Below, piece by piece: positions 11,246-23,748 of a stretch of DNA of 64,000 nt. Both the position numbers and the translations under genes were made by a program. The number at the start of each line of letters is the position of its first letter. Position 1 is the first letter of the stretch. The notes under the pieces are model-generated. The model did not search any database, was not told where the DNA came from, and saw only the letters and a list, made by a program, of their open reading frames with translations. Source of the stretch: Dioszegia crocea (taxonomy: Eukaryota > Basidiomycota > Tremellomycetes > Tremellales > Bulleribasidiaceae). Where the stretch lies: contig BCKK01000002.1 of the NCBI GenBank assembly GCA_001600615.1, positions 340,809 to 404,808 of the forward strand, given 5' to 3'.

Positions 11246-11934
11246 GGCGATGGGTATCTCTTCAAGCTCGTCAATATTCAATGAGGTACGGACGATCAGT
11301 GAAAAGTCAGAAAGGCTCGCTAGTGGCAGGCATGAGTTTGATAGGAGCTTGGGCGGGCCAGTACTATGGAAGCGGGGTTTGGAGAGGCCCGAGCTTACCG
11401 AAAGAAGCTGACAATACCTGAGCACCGACGCTTGACCGTATACACCAGGAAGCACTTCGTCAGGGCAGTCATTCTGTGCGCAGATTCATGCACAGCCTGA
11501 GCCCACTTCCGGTAGCCATTGATATGAGGCCTTAGATGGTCAGAAGTTCTGACACCCGATGAGTTGTGGTGATTCGTGCGGTCCCGATCGGCTGTAGATC
11601 GATGCTGTCGTGGTGATTATTTGTGATATTCTCGCCTGGCCCCGTACTGCCCTGCTCCTGAGTCGAGAAGCAGACATAGAGAGTGCATAGAGCAAGTCTT
11701 CATAGAGCTCACCAACAGAGTACTTTCCAAGTAGCTACCACGTGGGTGGTTCCGCCTCCTTCGGCCGTGATGCTGCCCAAGGCCGAGCTCCCCAGACCTC
11801 TTTTGGAAGCTATACATTACACATCTTGTCGAGCCCTCTTCAATCACAGCAAGGCGCCAGCTTGTATTCGGTCTTCTCAGGCATAGAGTCGTGCCTGCGA
11901 ACAGAGAGTAACCCGAAGCCTCCTCTCCCACGAC
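11246..11934. other. Divergent intergenic region, BTB-B / YPP1
   Basis: About 690 bp between divergent starts. Open frames here are short and lack splice-consistent continuation or recognisable motifs. I see no RNA gene or repeat. It presumably holds both promoters. Confidence 0.5.
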
Positions 11935-14900
11935 ATGTCCGGTTTAGCAGGATCGGCCTCAAGCCCGCTTTCCCCGAAGGCTGCTCATTATTCGTCAGCC
12001 CTATCAGCAGCATTGCTACACGGTGCTTGGGCAGATGGCCATGCTGGAAAAGATGCAAAGGGACATGAGGTATCTTGGGGAGAGCTGGTAAGGAAATGGG
12101 GTAAACACACCGGTGGAAGTGAGTTATAATCAGCTGCTTTGGTCATACCGCCTGGTGGTTACCTCTATGAATTTTGCAGGGCATAGAGCTACGCTGACAA
12201 TCAGATACATCTCTTGTTCATCATCTGCGCGACATGTCCCTCGTTTACCTCTCTGCTCATTCCACCATACAAACATCGGCATCGGGATATATTACCGTTT
12301 CGACTCCCCCGGCCTCTCGCGGCCAGCCTCTTCCCAGCGTCACTGGGGACGGTAACGTAGACGGCCCCCACTCGTCCACTTCATCATCCGCCGAGACCGG
12401 GGAGAACTCTCATTCTGGGTCTGGCTCGTCATTTGTCCATGTCCCACATCCTCAGATACGTCGGCATAAATCGCAACCATCCCTCGATACTACAAGTCGC
12501 GCTGTGACCAGTGGCTCGGGACCGAGTATCGGCGGCAATACAGTTCGCCAGGCTGACAAGGCGGCATATCTGTCAAATCGAGATCTGGATGGAGATGAAG
12601 GGGAGGGTGAAGAGTACTGGGCTGAAGGCGCCGGCTGGTGGAATGGCGTAGGACTAGATCAGGTGGATGAGGTCCGAGATGGGATAAGAAAGCTTGAGGA
12701 TGATTTGAAGGGCGGAAAGTACAAGGAGAGCGAGGCGCAAGTGAGTCTATTAGACTGTTAGGAAAGATGTGTCTCTGACGAACAGACTGCGCGTTTGACG
12801 CTGGCATACCATTTCCATGCCATCGGCGATCACGAGAGGGCTCTGCAAGAATATGAAAAGCTGGATTGGACCGTCGATGCCAATGCCGGAGAGGCCGCCA
12901 TTCTCGACAGAATACGTGGCAGATGTCTACAAGGCATGTGACAAGCCTTATCTCATTCCATATGTACTGACCAACAGGCATGTCTCATGAACTTCTGAAC
13001 CCATCCTCGCCCACCGCCCTCCAGTCCTACATAGCGATCTTCCCTCTCCTCACCACAATCTTTCCACTCCCCCTGCCCGCTTATCTTTCTACATCTTCGA
13101 CAACACCTGTCAACCGGATCACCTTTGAGCCAAACCGGGAGCTACACCGTTGGCTCTCAACTGCACTCTGCCGAGCCGCTATAATATCTTCACGACAGCA
13201 AAATTCCCTCCCCCAAACCTTGAGAATTCTTCGCACATACCATGCTTTCGCAGCTTCCTGGCCATCTTCATTCCGACCGAATCAGCGACACAGGATGTTG
13301 CTCCTGTACCTCACAGCCCTAGCGACGGGGCTCCCAGAGCCACACGCCCCAGCGGAATCTCCGTATCTCCTGGTCGGAGGTGAAACCTCGTCATCTGCTC
13401 ACCATCTGTGGCGTCAGGAGGCTATCTTGGCGATTCGTGATGGACAACGACTACTGCTTCAGACTACCAACTTCCCCCGAGCAGGCGAGGTCAACAAACC
13501 GGTTAGCAATTTTACCGAATTATGCGTGGCACTCGCCGACCGATCCCCAAACCTCACCCTCACCGTTATAGAGGTATTGTGGTGGTCGATGACTCTCACG
13601 TTCCAGAGTCAGAGCGTACTTCGACATCTCACGCGGCTCTTGCAGAGGAAAGATCAGTTCACCGATGCGAAGCGGACGTTCGAGCTGTATGTTCAATTGG
13701 TTTTGAAGTCGAGGGAAACCGCCCAGCCAGAGTCATCGCTTCAACTGGAAGATGCGCCAACAGATGAATTCCAACTTGAGTCTGCGCTGGAGACCGACGA
13801 GGAGGCTACCACGTCTGTGGCGGGACAGGAGGCTCAAGGTCTAGAGAGCGAGGAGCTAAATGCGGAGATCGACGGGGATCGAGAGTTCATTGAAGCTCTG
13901 CTGGTCGGCACGAGACTACTGAGTAAAGATCTGGGCGAGCTGGAAGAAGCGTGGCGGTACGCTTGTCTCGCCAGAGAAGCAGTGAACAAGGTCGAGCGAG
14001 TATCCATTGGGACCGATACTCGAGCCAGGGTTGAGGAGGTGCTGGGGATTATCAGAATGGCTATGGCGACTGCGGGTAGGTCTGTCCAAACGCGTCATGA
14101 TTTGAAGCTGACTTCGAAGGGGCTGATCCCGTTTCTCGACCCATATATCAGGCGCAAGCGATAAACCACCTTCTTTTGGCCTCAAAAATGGACCCCTCTT
14201 CCTCTGAAATCCTATACCATCTATCGTTCGCCCAAGCCGAAGCTCGATCAATCGACGATGCGACTCAGTCCATACGCATCTCGCTTGAACTCGACTCAGG
14301 AAATGTCCAAGCCTGGCACCTCCTCGCACTACTCCTCACAGCCAAGCAAGACTGGGACGGCGCAAGAAAAGCTTGCGAGGCTGGCGTAGCAGTTTGGGAG
14401 GCGGACGAGGCTGCAGATGCTACGGCGGAGGACGACGAAGAGTCCGAGAGTGGAGATGGTGCGGATATCGGTATCGAGTCGAGAGATTTCGCCGTCTCGC
14501 AATCTCGCTCAGCCACAGATATGTCGTCTTCCCTATCGATGGCCCCGCCTCTGCTCCGCCCGTCCGGGTCACTTCTTCCGCTATCCCCCGCACCGCCATT
14601 AGCGGCCCCTCGCTCGCGCCGATTGCAGAATGTCATTCGCCTCAGGATGACTTTGATTGTCATCATGGAGAAGACGCAAGGGCCAGGTATGGCTATGCTG
14701 TATCAGCAGGAGCTATTTGCGTTCTTTTCGGCGCGATCGGGAGAGGACAGGCGGCAGTTTGGATACGGGATGGGCGGAATACGTACCTTACCTAGCATGA
14801 GCACTGTCGGTGGACTGGGTGGACTGGGTGGTAGCTACGTTAGCGTGCTCGGCAGCGAAGGTCCTGGAAATAGCGTTATTAATGGTGAGTTTCCTGCCTG

Positions 14901-15917
14901 TCCTGAGAAGGAATCGCTCACACTGGTAGTTCACCCCCCGACACCATCCTTATCTCAAGGTTACACAATGGATAACGCTCCCCGAATCACCCACTCTACT
15001 GCACCATCATCCCCAGGCAACTCCACACCCACAGACGACGGTGCTGCCATTGATACATTGTCAAGAGACTTTGCAGACCAGGGGTCGATCAGAGAGAAGG
15101 GCACCGATCTGGATGGAAGAGAAAGTATGACGCCGAGTTCGAAAAAGAGCCTAGCCAAACATCTCCATCTTCCGGGAGGTAGAAGTAACAAGGGTCGACC
15201 TAGCAGCGTAAGAACGGGCGTCTCTGGTGAGTACTCGTTTGCGATTCTTGTCAGATACTGGATCAAAGCTAAAGCCAAGGCCTTCCCAATCGGAACCGTA
15301 CAGCCTCCAATTCCTCAACCGCACTCTCGGTCTCCCCGAGTGCGGCCCAATCTCACTTCCGCGGCGCTGGCTCTGCTTCCCTTCGCCCAACTCCTGCCCC
15401 TTCCATTATGACCACCGACCCGACCCATGGCCGGACCCCCGGCGAATCACGAACGCTTTCCAATTTGTGGCTCATGTCAGCTGCCACATTTCGGCGATGG
15501 GGCAAAATGGAACAATGTCTCGTGGCGATCAACGAGGCTGAGGTGCTCGATCCCGAGAATGGCGACGTCTGGATACAATTGGGGCTGTATCACTCTGCCA
15601 CTGTCCCACCCAACACCCAAGCAGCTCAATCCGCATACACGAAGGCTATCCTCCTTCGGCCACTCCATCCGGCGGCTCTCGTCCACCTCAGTGAATTGTA
15701 TCTCAGAGCAGGGCAGGCAGACCTCGCTCATGGCTTCTTGAATCAAATCACGCAGGACAACGGGTGGGACATGCCCGAAGCTTGGGTGCTTCTGGCGCGG
15801 GCGTGCGAGGCTCAGGGAAGAGAAGCGAGAGAGCGAGAGTGTCTGTTGTACGCGCTTGTGCTTGAGGAGACTAAGGGGGCAAGGGCTTGGCGAGACGCGA
15901 TGGATAGATGGTTATAG
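11935..15917 (+). CDS. YPP1: Ypp1/TTC7-like TPR scaffold of the plasma-membrane PI4-kinase complex
   Basis: Ypp1 (TTC7 in animals) is a helical TPR protein that with Efr3 anchors the Stt4 phosphatidylinositol 4-kinase at the plasma membrane. Exons start 11935-12118, 12205-12740, 12786-12933 and 12978 onward. TPR-like blocks include TARLTLAYHFHAIGDHERAL (12786), SSSEILYHLSFAQAEARSID (about 14200), VQAWHLLALLLTAKQDW and the C-terminal NGDVWIQLGLYHSA...AYTKAILLRPLHPAALVHLS (15560-15700). Long Ser/Thr-rich inserts sit between about 12350 and 12500 and between about 14400 and 15400. The intron 12934-12977 begins GC rather than GT. The junction near 14080-14167 and those near 14885 and 15225 could shift by a few bases. 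The family call rests on the overall TPR architecture and is moderately sure. Confidence 0.75.
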
Positions 15918-16226
15918 ATCGTGAAGAAGAGGTAGATTTGATGCTTGGATAGCATCTTCAGGTATTATAGCTTGTGATACTCAGGGCGATCTTGTTGAAG
16001 AGCATGTCGCTTGATTTGACTGAGCCTGCGCAGTGACCTGAGCAAGGCAGCCGGGCATCTACATTGCATCCAGTTGTTCCTCAATGGCCAATGAGCGGAA
16101 GAAGCGTATTCGAATGGACAGCTTTCTATAATTGCCGCATATCTCTATCGTATACTATATGGACCCACATGTACTCATATCCAACAAAGATCGTACACCC
16201 AGATATGACCAGCCTCAAACAGAGAT
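15918..16226. other. Convergent 3' ends of YPP1 and SPA2
   Basis: About 310 bp between two stop codons. It is AT-richer than the flanks, with TATAG/ATATG stretches typical of 3' UTRs here. No gene seen. Confidence 0.6.
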
Positions 16227-19200
16227 CTATTCCACCCCAAGCTTCATCAGACTCTTCAGCCCCTTGGCCACCCCGAAACTCGCCGCCGCTATTCCCTGCC
16301 GCACCTCTTTCCCGAACCCAGCACCTCTCGCTGCCTCCTGCGCTTCGCTCAGGCGATTGGTATCATTCACCAGGCCCTTCAACAACCCCTCGCCTTCGAA
16401 TCTCAACGCAGCTGGTAAGGCATTACCTGCTACAGCGACAATTGACGAGGCGATAGCGATGACCTCTGAGAGATGTTCAGTCAATGCCGGAGTTTGTTGA
16501 TTTGTTCGTATTGCTGCCAGAAGATTTTGGATAGAGTTGACCAAGGCGGAGGATTGCGCATTGAGGTATGGCTGTACCGATCAGCGTTGTCTTCATGCCA
16601 TCTTTGAACCAGGCTCACCTTCAATTCTTCCCATTCTTCTTCGCTCCCTTCCCCTTGCGCATAGCCAACTCCCGGTGACCTCTCACCATCGTCCTCCACC
16701 CTCACCTCCGCCAGACCAGGACCCTGATTGCGAGACGCTGAGCGGGCAGTGATTGGCGCGATGTGGCTACTCGCGTCGCTATCATCGCTGGACCGAGCTC
16801 GGTTCCGGCTAGGAACATACCGGTCGTCGGCATTGCCCGAGGCAGACCTCACTGGAGCTACTGGAGGCGCCGGCGCAGCGTAGCTTCGGTCTCCGCCAGC
16901 TGATGGCCGATACCCATTGGCGTTCGAATTGCCGTTGCCATTTCGAGACTCAACCACTGGTCGTTGGTCGCGCGGATTCGATATCACGCTAGCTTTACGT
17001 TCGAGGTCAAAGCTATCGGATCGGGCCTGGGAAGAGGCCGATTGGTATGAGTTTACGTTGGCACGAAGGTGGGTTCCTGGTTCGCCCAGACTTCGGGCGG
17101 AGAGTTGGTTGTTGGCGTTACCGAGGTACGATGAAGGAGGTTGTGGGGCAGAATTGGTGCCGAGTGCCGACACGGGTGAGGTGACTTGTCGTTCGGATGT
17201 ACCATTCCGGGAGACGGGTGGTCGGAAACTCGCGGCTGAGGGCGCTCTATCAATCACCAGGTTCTGCCGCGAGTTCGACCGAGATGTTTCGCCGCTCGCC
17301 GCTCCGTACTCCCTATCAAAAGACCCATTCGCCCCCTTCGTGTCCCTGCCCACCATATCCCGGATGCTCAGGCTGCTCCTGCTCCGCCTTGCTGTCCGCC
17401 GGATCTTCAGCAGTTTGATGATCTCAACCACATTGCTGGACAAATGGCCGGCCGCACCGTCTAGAAGAGATACAGGCGATAGACCCGATGCCATGGCGTG
17501 GTTTCGAGCGGCCTGCATGAGGGCAGAAAGACGCGTTGTGGATTCGTGCTTGAGCGATTCGAGCTTGGAGGAGTCGACATCGAGGTTTGGTTTGGCTTCG
17601 AATGTCTTTACATCCTCGCCTATCTCAGTGGTGGCCTCGACTACAGCTTTCATGGCTGGCAAAACCCCGGAAGGAGCTGATGAACTGAAGTGTCAGCGTG
17701 AATCAATCGGCCTGTAGAGGGACGCACCGAGCAGCGGCTAGTAGGCCGTCAATTGCAGTCTGGAAAGCCGAGACATTCACATCTGCAATGTTCCCATCGG
17801 GCGAAGCAGGTAAATGGTCATCAGATAATGGTTTCGAAACGAACATGGTGGATGTTGCTAAAAGGTCAGATGTAATTCGGAGTAGTCAAAGACAATCTCA
17901 CCTTTCAGATTTCGCAATTCTATCCGCACAGCGTCGTACTTCCGCCGATATTCGTCCACTCTTGCCTCCATTTCATTCATACCCGCCGCATCCTGCTCTC
18001 GTTCCACCATCAACTCCTCGTTCTTAGCCGAGAGCGTGTTCAATTCGTCGACGAGTGAATGAATCTCATTCTTCAACTCTGCAACCGCTTGGCTCTGGGA
18101 AGTATCAGTGACCACCCCAGTTCGCAGATGAAGCAAAATTTCACTCACCCCTCCATCACCACCGCGACTGCTTGCCACTTGATTCCTCAGACGCGCATTC
18201 TCCTCCTCAAGCCGTCTCATTTCCTCCTCTAACCCATCATGTCTTTCTCTCCATGACCCAAGCTCTTCTTCACCTTGTCTTGCGGATTGCTCTGCGTGAC
18301 TCCGAGCTGTCTCGGCCGCATCGCGTGCAATGTCTAGTTCGTGCTGAACCGAGCGAAGTGATGAAGCGTGGTTTGTCGCGCGCTGGAAGTGTCAGTGACT
18401 AGATTCGACATTCACACCCCTCCATTATATGCTAGGTTCTCGACCCCTGCCTACCGATCGAGGGCTCCAAATGTGGATTGTATCAAACCAACTCACCTCC
18501 TTCAACCCCCTGACCTCGTCTTCCCATTCCGTCCTCCTCTCCCGTTCGCTGTGCAACGCCCGCCTCATTTCCTCCTTCTCCGTTTCTAATGTTGCCATCT
18601 TCTTCTCAAATCCCACAATCCTGAACTCATAATCCTGCGTAATCTTTTGTATTCTCTCTTCATCCACCACCCCTGCGCCCATCCTAGATTTCCCAGTAAC
18701 ATTCGACGAAAATGACATCCGGTCGTAGTACTCCCGATCGTCCGTCATAGTCGGCGACAACGTATCGTTCGCACTAGTGATGGGCTGATTTGCTGATCGC
18801 ATGGGAGGAGCAACGATATTCGGCGGTGGTGCCTGTCGAGCCGATATCGATGTACCCGCCGACATCTGACTATCTCTATCCCCGTCTCTTCCACTCGCTC
18901 GACTTCTAGACCGTCCCACCTCCAACACCGAATCCCGCGCATAGGGTACTTCAATCTCCTCCTCCCTCATCCGACTTTTATTCGGTACGACCATGTCAGA
19001 TGTGGCTCCCACAGGATTCATATTCGGCCCTCGACCTTGTCCCCGGCTTGAGCTTTGCCCATATCCGGGCGCAAAGCCTTGGTTGAGCTGCTCCATCTCG
19101 TCCCCTCTATCATCTCGGGACGGTCTCGACCGATGGGTATTGATACTAGATCCAGAAATATTACGGGATCCAGATCGTTGGTGTTGCGACGAGCTACTCT

Positions 19201-20221
19201 GTAAGCGGCTCAGAGGTGGTGGAGGTGGTGTGGGATTTGATCTTGACCGGTATTGCTGGTCGGAGCCAGACTGAGCGGTCGTGAGTGCTGGTCGCGCAGG
19301 TGGTCCGGGAGCAGGCGGAGGGTCGATGTAGTTGTTGTCGTCTTGCTGATTTAATCAGCATCTGCCCAAACTTTAAGAGAGATTACCTACGTCCTCATCC
19401 TCGAACTCAGGATACCGCCGCCTCAACTCAAAGTACACATCACTGGCAAGGTCTTTGAATCGATTTCGAGGCAGCGTAGCCAATTTTTGTCGTGCTTGGT
19501 TACGCTTGGGATGGAAATCGTCTCGTACCGGTAGAAAAGGGACTGATGGTTAGGGATCTGATCTCCAATATATCGAGAATAACTCACTGGAATCTTCTGG
19601 AGAGCCCTGCTCGGCTTGTTTTCGCCGCATCAACTCATCGTACACATCTGTCGATAATTCTTGAAACTGTAGCTTAGTCAAGCGTGTCAATTTCTCTCGA
19701 GCCGCTGCTCGTGCCGCTGCGGTCTCTGAAAAGTTAGCTCATCTTCTGAAGACATGGTACCAATGGCGCGACCACTCGTCGCTCGGCTCCAGGAACGCTT
19801 CATCCACAATTTGCCTCTAGCTCCCCTTATACACACCCACGACCAGATGGACCAGCGACTCACCCTCTTTCAGCCAACTGGCCAGAAACTCTTTAAGAGC
19901 AATCCAATGTATCCTCGCCACCTCTTTGCTCTCGCCTTTCCGTTCGCTCGTTGGCGGCTTCAACCCTGTCCCGCTTGCACCACTCCCGTTCCTGCTCCCA
20001 GTCCCATTTATCGGCATCCTCGCAGGCGGCACGCCCGGATAATTTCCCGAGGCAGAGCTGAGATTCCGGCTAGTCGAGGCGTAGTTACTGGTCGGTGTTT
20101 GGTTGTACGCAGAGTATGAGATGGATGATGCGGTAGTTTGAGCCGGGGAGAAGGGCTGCGAGCCTTGCGTTTGTAGGGATTGGGGTTGTTGTCGAAGAAA
20201 GGGGGGAGCAGCGGACGACAT
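16227..20221 (-). CDS. SPA2: Spa2 polarisome scaffold
   Basis: Spa2 scaffolds the polarisome at sites of bud and hyphal growth, binding formin, Pea2 and MAPK kinases. The gene starts at 20221 (MSSAAPPFLRQQ). The N-terminus has IHWIALKEFLASWLKE, then two Spa2-homology (GIT/SHD) repeats: EKLTRLTKLQFQELSTDVYD (about 19697-19629) and LATLPRNRFKDLASDVYFEL (about 19490-19422). A Ser/Pro-rich linker follows, then coiled coils (about 18700-18500 and 18240-17880, e.g. EYRRKYDAVRIELRNLKGE). The C-terminal helical domain (17660-16227) contains TTRLSALMQAARNHAMASG and NVVEIIKLLKIRR and ends LKSLMKLGVE. Many short introns. SHD repeats, coiled coil and conserved C-terminal domain in this order are diagnostic. 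Confidence 0.92.
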
Positions 20222-21120
20222 GGTACGCTCGGACCGAGGCACTAAGCTAGTTGTCGGTATTGCTTAGCCAGTAGGACAAAAAGGGCTGTCAAATTTCCTT
20301 CAGATGGCCATCAAGCTGCACATGACGAAAATTGTGGCTTCGCAGGTGGGCAGAGAGCCGTGAAGTATGCGCAAGGGTAAAGGCGGCCGCTTATGTCCCA
20401 GTCGAGAGCTGTGGTTGAATATTCGAGGGCAACAGCTAGTGAGCGAAGAATGAAGAAGTATAGCTGGTGATATGATGATACGAGATAACCGGATCTATTG
20501 CGCAAACAACCTCTCCGGGGATCGCGGGGATTGTTGTTTACCCAATTCCTTTCGAGGTGGGAGTGAGCGGCCAGAGAGAGCTCCCAGTTGGCGATGTTTT
20601 GAGGAGGTTAAGGGGGATCCTTTGAGCTCGAGAGACTGCTCGAGGCACGGGGATGATGATTTATCTTGTCTAGAATGCTTTGACAGTGGCGATAACTTGC
20701 GTGAAACGCGAACAATGTCTCTCTCGGACTCAACGCGGCCGGAGGCTAAATCCGACGCGACCCTGCAACAGTGCAAGTACTAGTCTTACATCGGGGTCTT
20801 TCAGCGTTGACGAGAGCTGCGCAAATACGATGCAGAGCCAGACGAGCCCGCCTTATCTCCCTGACGTCCCGTATGCTCTCTCTACGTGAAACGATGTTTC
20901 GCGCAATTGAGGGAAATCCCAGTTGCAACGTCGAACTTCGAGAGTCAGGCGGCCATATGGCCACTGTATGCTGATGTGAACTATCAAGTTGACCTTTCTA
21001 CTGACACAGGGCGAGCATACCTGAAGCTCACAACTTTCGATACGTAGTATCGGGAAAGCCATGTAGAGACTAAAGCGTGCATTGACAGTGCTCGTACTCA
21101 GACCAGAAAACAGAAGGCAA
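20222..21120. other. Intergenic region upstream of SPA2, downstream of eIF3g
   Basis: About 900 bp, presumably the SPA2 promoter plus the eIF3g 3' UTR. Both strands contain only short open frames with no recognisable motif and no consistent splicing. I see no RNA gene. Confidence 0.5.
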
Positions 21121-22349
21121 CTATCCACCCCGTTGCTCCTTTGGCACTACGCAAGTCAGCCCAGACACAGGCACTCCCAGGCACTCCCAGAAACCAGAAG
21201 AACATACCGGACCACGAAACACTCAGAATCAACGAATCGTAACCCCTTCCGTTCATCTTCGCAATCGCCTTCTCTCCATCCGCCCTCGACTCGAAACTGA
21301 CGAAGCCCAATCCTCTGCTCTCTCCAGTCTGGTGGTCGCGCACAACGTTCGCACGCCTGACCGAGCCGAAAGGTCGGAAAAGATCTTCCAAATCCTTGTC
21401 GTCGGCATCTGTCGATAATGAGGCAATTCGGAGTGTGGGGAAATCATCACGGTTTCGGTTCATCGAGTCGCCTCCGCCTTGTGCGCCTGCTCTTTGGGAT
21501 CTGAAGATCAGTACTGAGCGCGGACAAGTTTCCGCCATACAACCAGGTATGGCCAGCAGAAGAGGATGTCGCCGATACTTACGGAGGCACGTATTTCCCT
21601 GGGATTCCAGCACCCTTCGCCGCCAAACCACCTGATGGCGCCATGTCTTCCTCCGCTCCGTCGTCGTTCCCTTGCATCGAGTCGATAGCAGCCAGCGAAT
21701 CCTTGAAAGGACATTTGGCCGTGAAATGGGCACCCTTACAAAGACGACAGACGACACCTTTGCCCTGTGTCTTGTTCACTACCTCGGGTTCTGGCTCCAC
21801 TTGCTGCAATTATCAGCCAAGTCCTTGCAAGAGTTGTAAATTTTTGCTGAACGTACCTTTGACGCAGCAGATATTTTGAAATGTAGGTTCTCGCCAATGA
21901 TTGTTGTTGTACGGTCGGGTCCGACTGGCTTTCCCTTATCCGCTCCAAACCTTCAGAATCAGCATATAGTATCCACAATAGCCAATTGCGCCAACCCACT
22001 TAGCCCATCCTTTACGCTCAGCAACATCGTGTGAGACAAGCTGAGTTTGTAGCTTCCTCCTGACGCGCCGGATAGTCTGACGATGTCAGTCACAGTCCTT
22101 CCTGTCGAGAATAGCCGACGGAGAGTCTCTGGACTTACCTTGACGCGCTTGTCATCCTCATTCAGCTTCCAAGTGGTGATGACTGTGATACCATCGGCGC
22201 CGGTGACCTCGGTTGGTTCAGGGAGCTCTAAGTTGGATCAGATCAGGCTCTTCGCCTCTCCAATTCCTGCAAAAAACACGACGCCATATCGACGCACCGA
22301 GATCTTCCTCTGCTGCCCAATCGGTCTTTTGTGCTTTGACGTCTGCCAT
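21121..22349 (-). CDS. TIF35: Translation initiation factor eIF3 subunit g
   Basis: eIF3g is an RNA-binding subunit of eIF3, needed for scanning and reinitiation on the 40S ribosome. The start at 22349 reads MADVKAQKTDW; the next exon has LPEPTEVTGADGITVITTWK, then VKTIRRVRRKLQT and HDVAERKGWAKW, all eIF3g landmarks. GADKGKPVGPDRTTTIIGEN precedes a CCHC knuckle, CRLCKGAHFTAKCPF (about 21760). The C-terminal RRM has RNP2 LRIASLSTDADD and RNP1 RGLGFVSF (about 21460-21310). The last intron is followed by an 8-residue exon ending PKEQRGG (TAG at 21121). Length and domain order are as expected. The final intron contains a short direct repeat of CAGGCACTCC near 21170. Confidence 0.96.
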
Positions 22350-22803
22350 AGTGTGTGATTTGATGTATGGTGCACTGAGAGGTTGTTCGAAATCTCGCTG
22401 CAGGCAGAGTTGGGTGGCGGAGATTTGATGCCGCGAAGGAGCTGCGGGGCTCCAACGGCGTTATACGGCGTTATAACCTAGTGGCGCTTACTCTCCTTCG
22501 CCTGCTTCATGTCGCAAGACAATGGAGACTACATGCATAGGTCATTTCTATAGGACTCTGCGTTACACATGACAAGAGCGGGAGGCTGTATTGGGCTGTC
22601 TATGCGGAGGATCAAACCATAGAAATTGGCGATACCATCGTATCAAGGTTCAACCCATGACTCTCTCGTGTCCCCCCTTGTCGATCCATCAAACAGTGTC
22701 GTGTATGTAGAGGAGTAAAGGATGCCTTGGACGTGTCTAACTGATGTCAGCAGGCACTCAAGCTGTCAGATAAGACTAAACACTCACAGATTGGCAACAG
22801 ATC
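22350..22803. other. eIF3g promoter / TDP2-like 3' region, with a 10-bp direct repeat
   Basis: About 450 bp without a gene. Two perfect adjacent copies of ACGGCGTTAT occupy 22455-22464 and 22465-22474, about 106-125 bp upstream of the eIF3g ATG. They may be a promoter element; nothing else stands out. Confidence 0.5.
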
Positions 22804-23748
22804 TTACGCGGCCGCGCCCAACCTGACTGTGGCGTACACCCCAATGTGGTCCGAGAGGTATACATTGGAACCCTCGTACTTCTCGCCTTTGGGGTAGATC
22901 TTGTCCGCTCCAAACAGCTCCGCCTTGACCACCTCGTAGGGTACAGAGTCGTCAATCATGAAGAGTCGATCGAGCCGTTTCGGCGGCTCCTTGACTGGGT
23001 AGGTCATCCCGAATGTCATCGTGTCTGCTGAACCGCCCGCTCCCAGCCACAGATCCCGCGTCTTGAACCACTCCATCACAGGGGGGAACTCCGCCTCATC
23101 TTCGGGTGAGACGTTGGTATCCCCACAGAAGATCGCCCCGTGCCCGCCCTCGCTCAGCAAGACCTTCGCGTCCTGCAATTGACGCTGACGTTCCGCCGGA
23201 TTGCGATTACCAGTGACGGGGGACTCGACGTGGGAGGTGCCGACCGCAAAGCCTACGAGACCCTCGGTGTGCTTCTTGTCGATACCCGTAAATCGCGCAG
23301 AGAGGAGATGTCGGCCTTGTACAGAGGTTCGGCTGTGCGTGCAGCGTATCTCCGAGGGGATGACGGTGGATTTGTCGAAGAGGATAAGACAGCCGTACCA
23401 TGTCACCTCTGGTAACCCAGCACCGGCTTCTGCGCCACCCATATACCCGAATCTCTCCCGCACGCCTTTGTGCGCCCTCAACACGTCGATGAACCCGCTA
23501 TGTACCTCTTGGAGGCAGATGACATCCGCCTTCATGCTTGTGATGAGATCGAGGATAGCAGGGTAGCGGACTTCAGCGAATAGACCGTCGAACCAGATGT
23601 TCAGAGTGGCGACAGTGAGAATTGGCCGTTTGGTAGAGAGGGGTTTGGACGGGTGGGGAGGAGCTGAGGGAGCTACGGGTTGCCATTCCTTCTTGACGCC
23701 GCTTCGACGATACGTGAAGGGAGACAGTTGTTGACGAGGGTTCGCCAT
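22804..23748 (-). CDS. TDP2-like endonuclease/exonuclease/phosphatase-family protein
   Basis: Intronless 314-residue member of the Mg-dependent exonuclease III/EEP superfamily. The closest match by motif is tyrosyl-DNA phosphodiesterase 2, which removes topoisomerase II 5'-phosphotyrosyl adducts. The sequence shows TVATLNIWFDGLFAEVRYPA (TDP2 motif TxNxW), VICLQEVH (catalytic Glu, about 23510), GTSHVES (motif LxTxHLES-like, about 23240), IFCGDTNVSPED (GDxN, about 23120) and VYLSDHIGVY (SDH, about 22850). All catalytic residues are present. The N-terminal 45 residues are Pro-rich, and no ubiquitin-binding UBA domain is visible, unlike animal TDP2. The start at 23748 (MANPRQQ) is preferred; an in-frame upstream start at 23856 would add 36 residues. 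Other EEP activities cannot be excluded. Confidence 0.82.
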   Translation of the reverse strand: MANPRQQLSPFTYRRSGVKKEWQPVAPSAPPHPSKPLSTKRPILTVATLNIWFDGLFAEVRYPAILDLITSMKADVICLQEVHSGFIDVLRAHKGVRERFGYMGGAEAGAGLPEVTWYGCLILFDKSTVIPSEIRCTHSRTSVQGRHLLSARFTGIDKKHTEGLVGFAVGTSHVESPVTGNRNPAERQRQLQDAKVLLSEGGHGAIFCGDTNVSPEDEAEFPPVMEWFKTRDLWLGAGGSADTMTFGMTYPVKEPPKRLDRLFMIDDSVPYEVVKAELFGADKIYPKGEKYEGSNVYLSDHIGVYATVRLGAAA

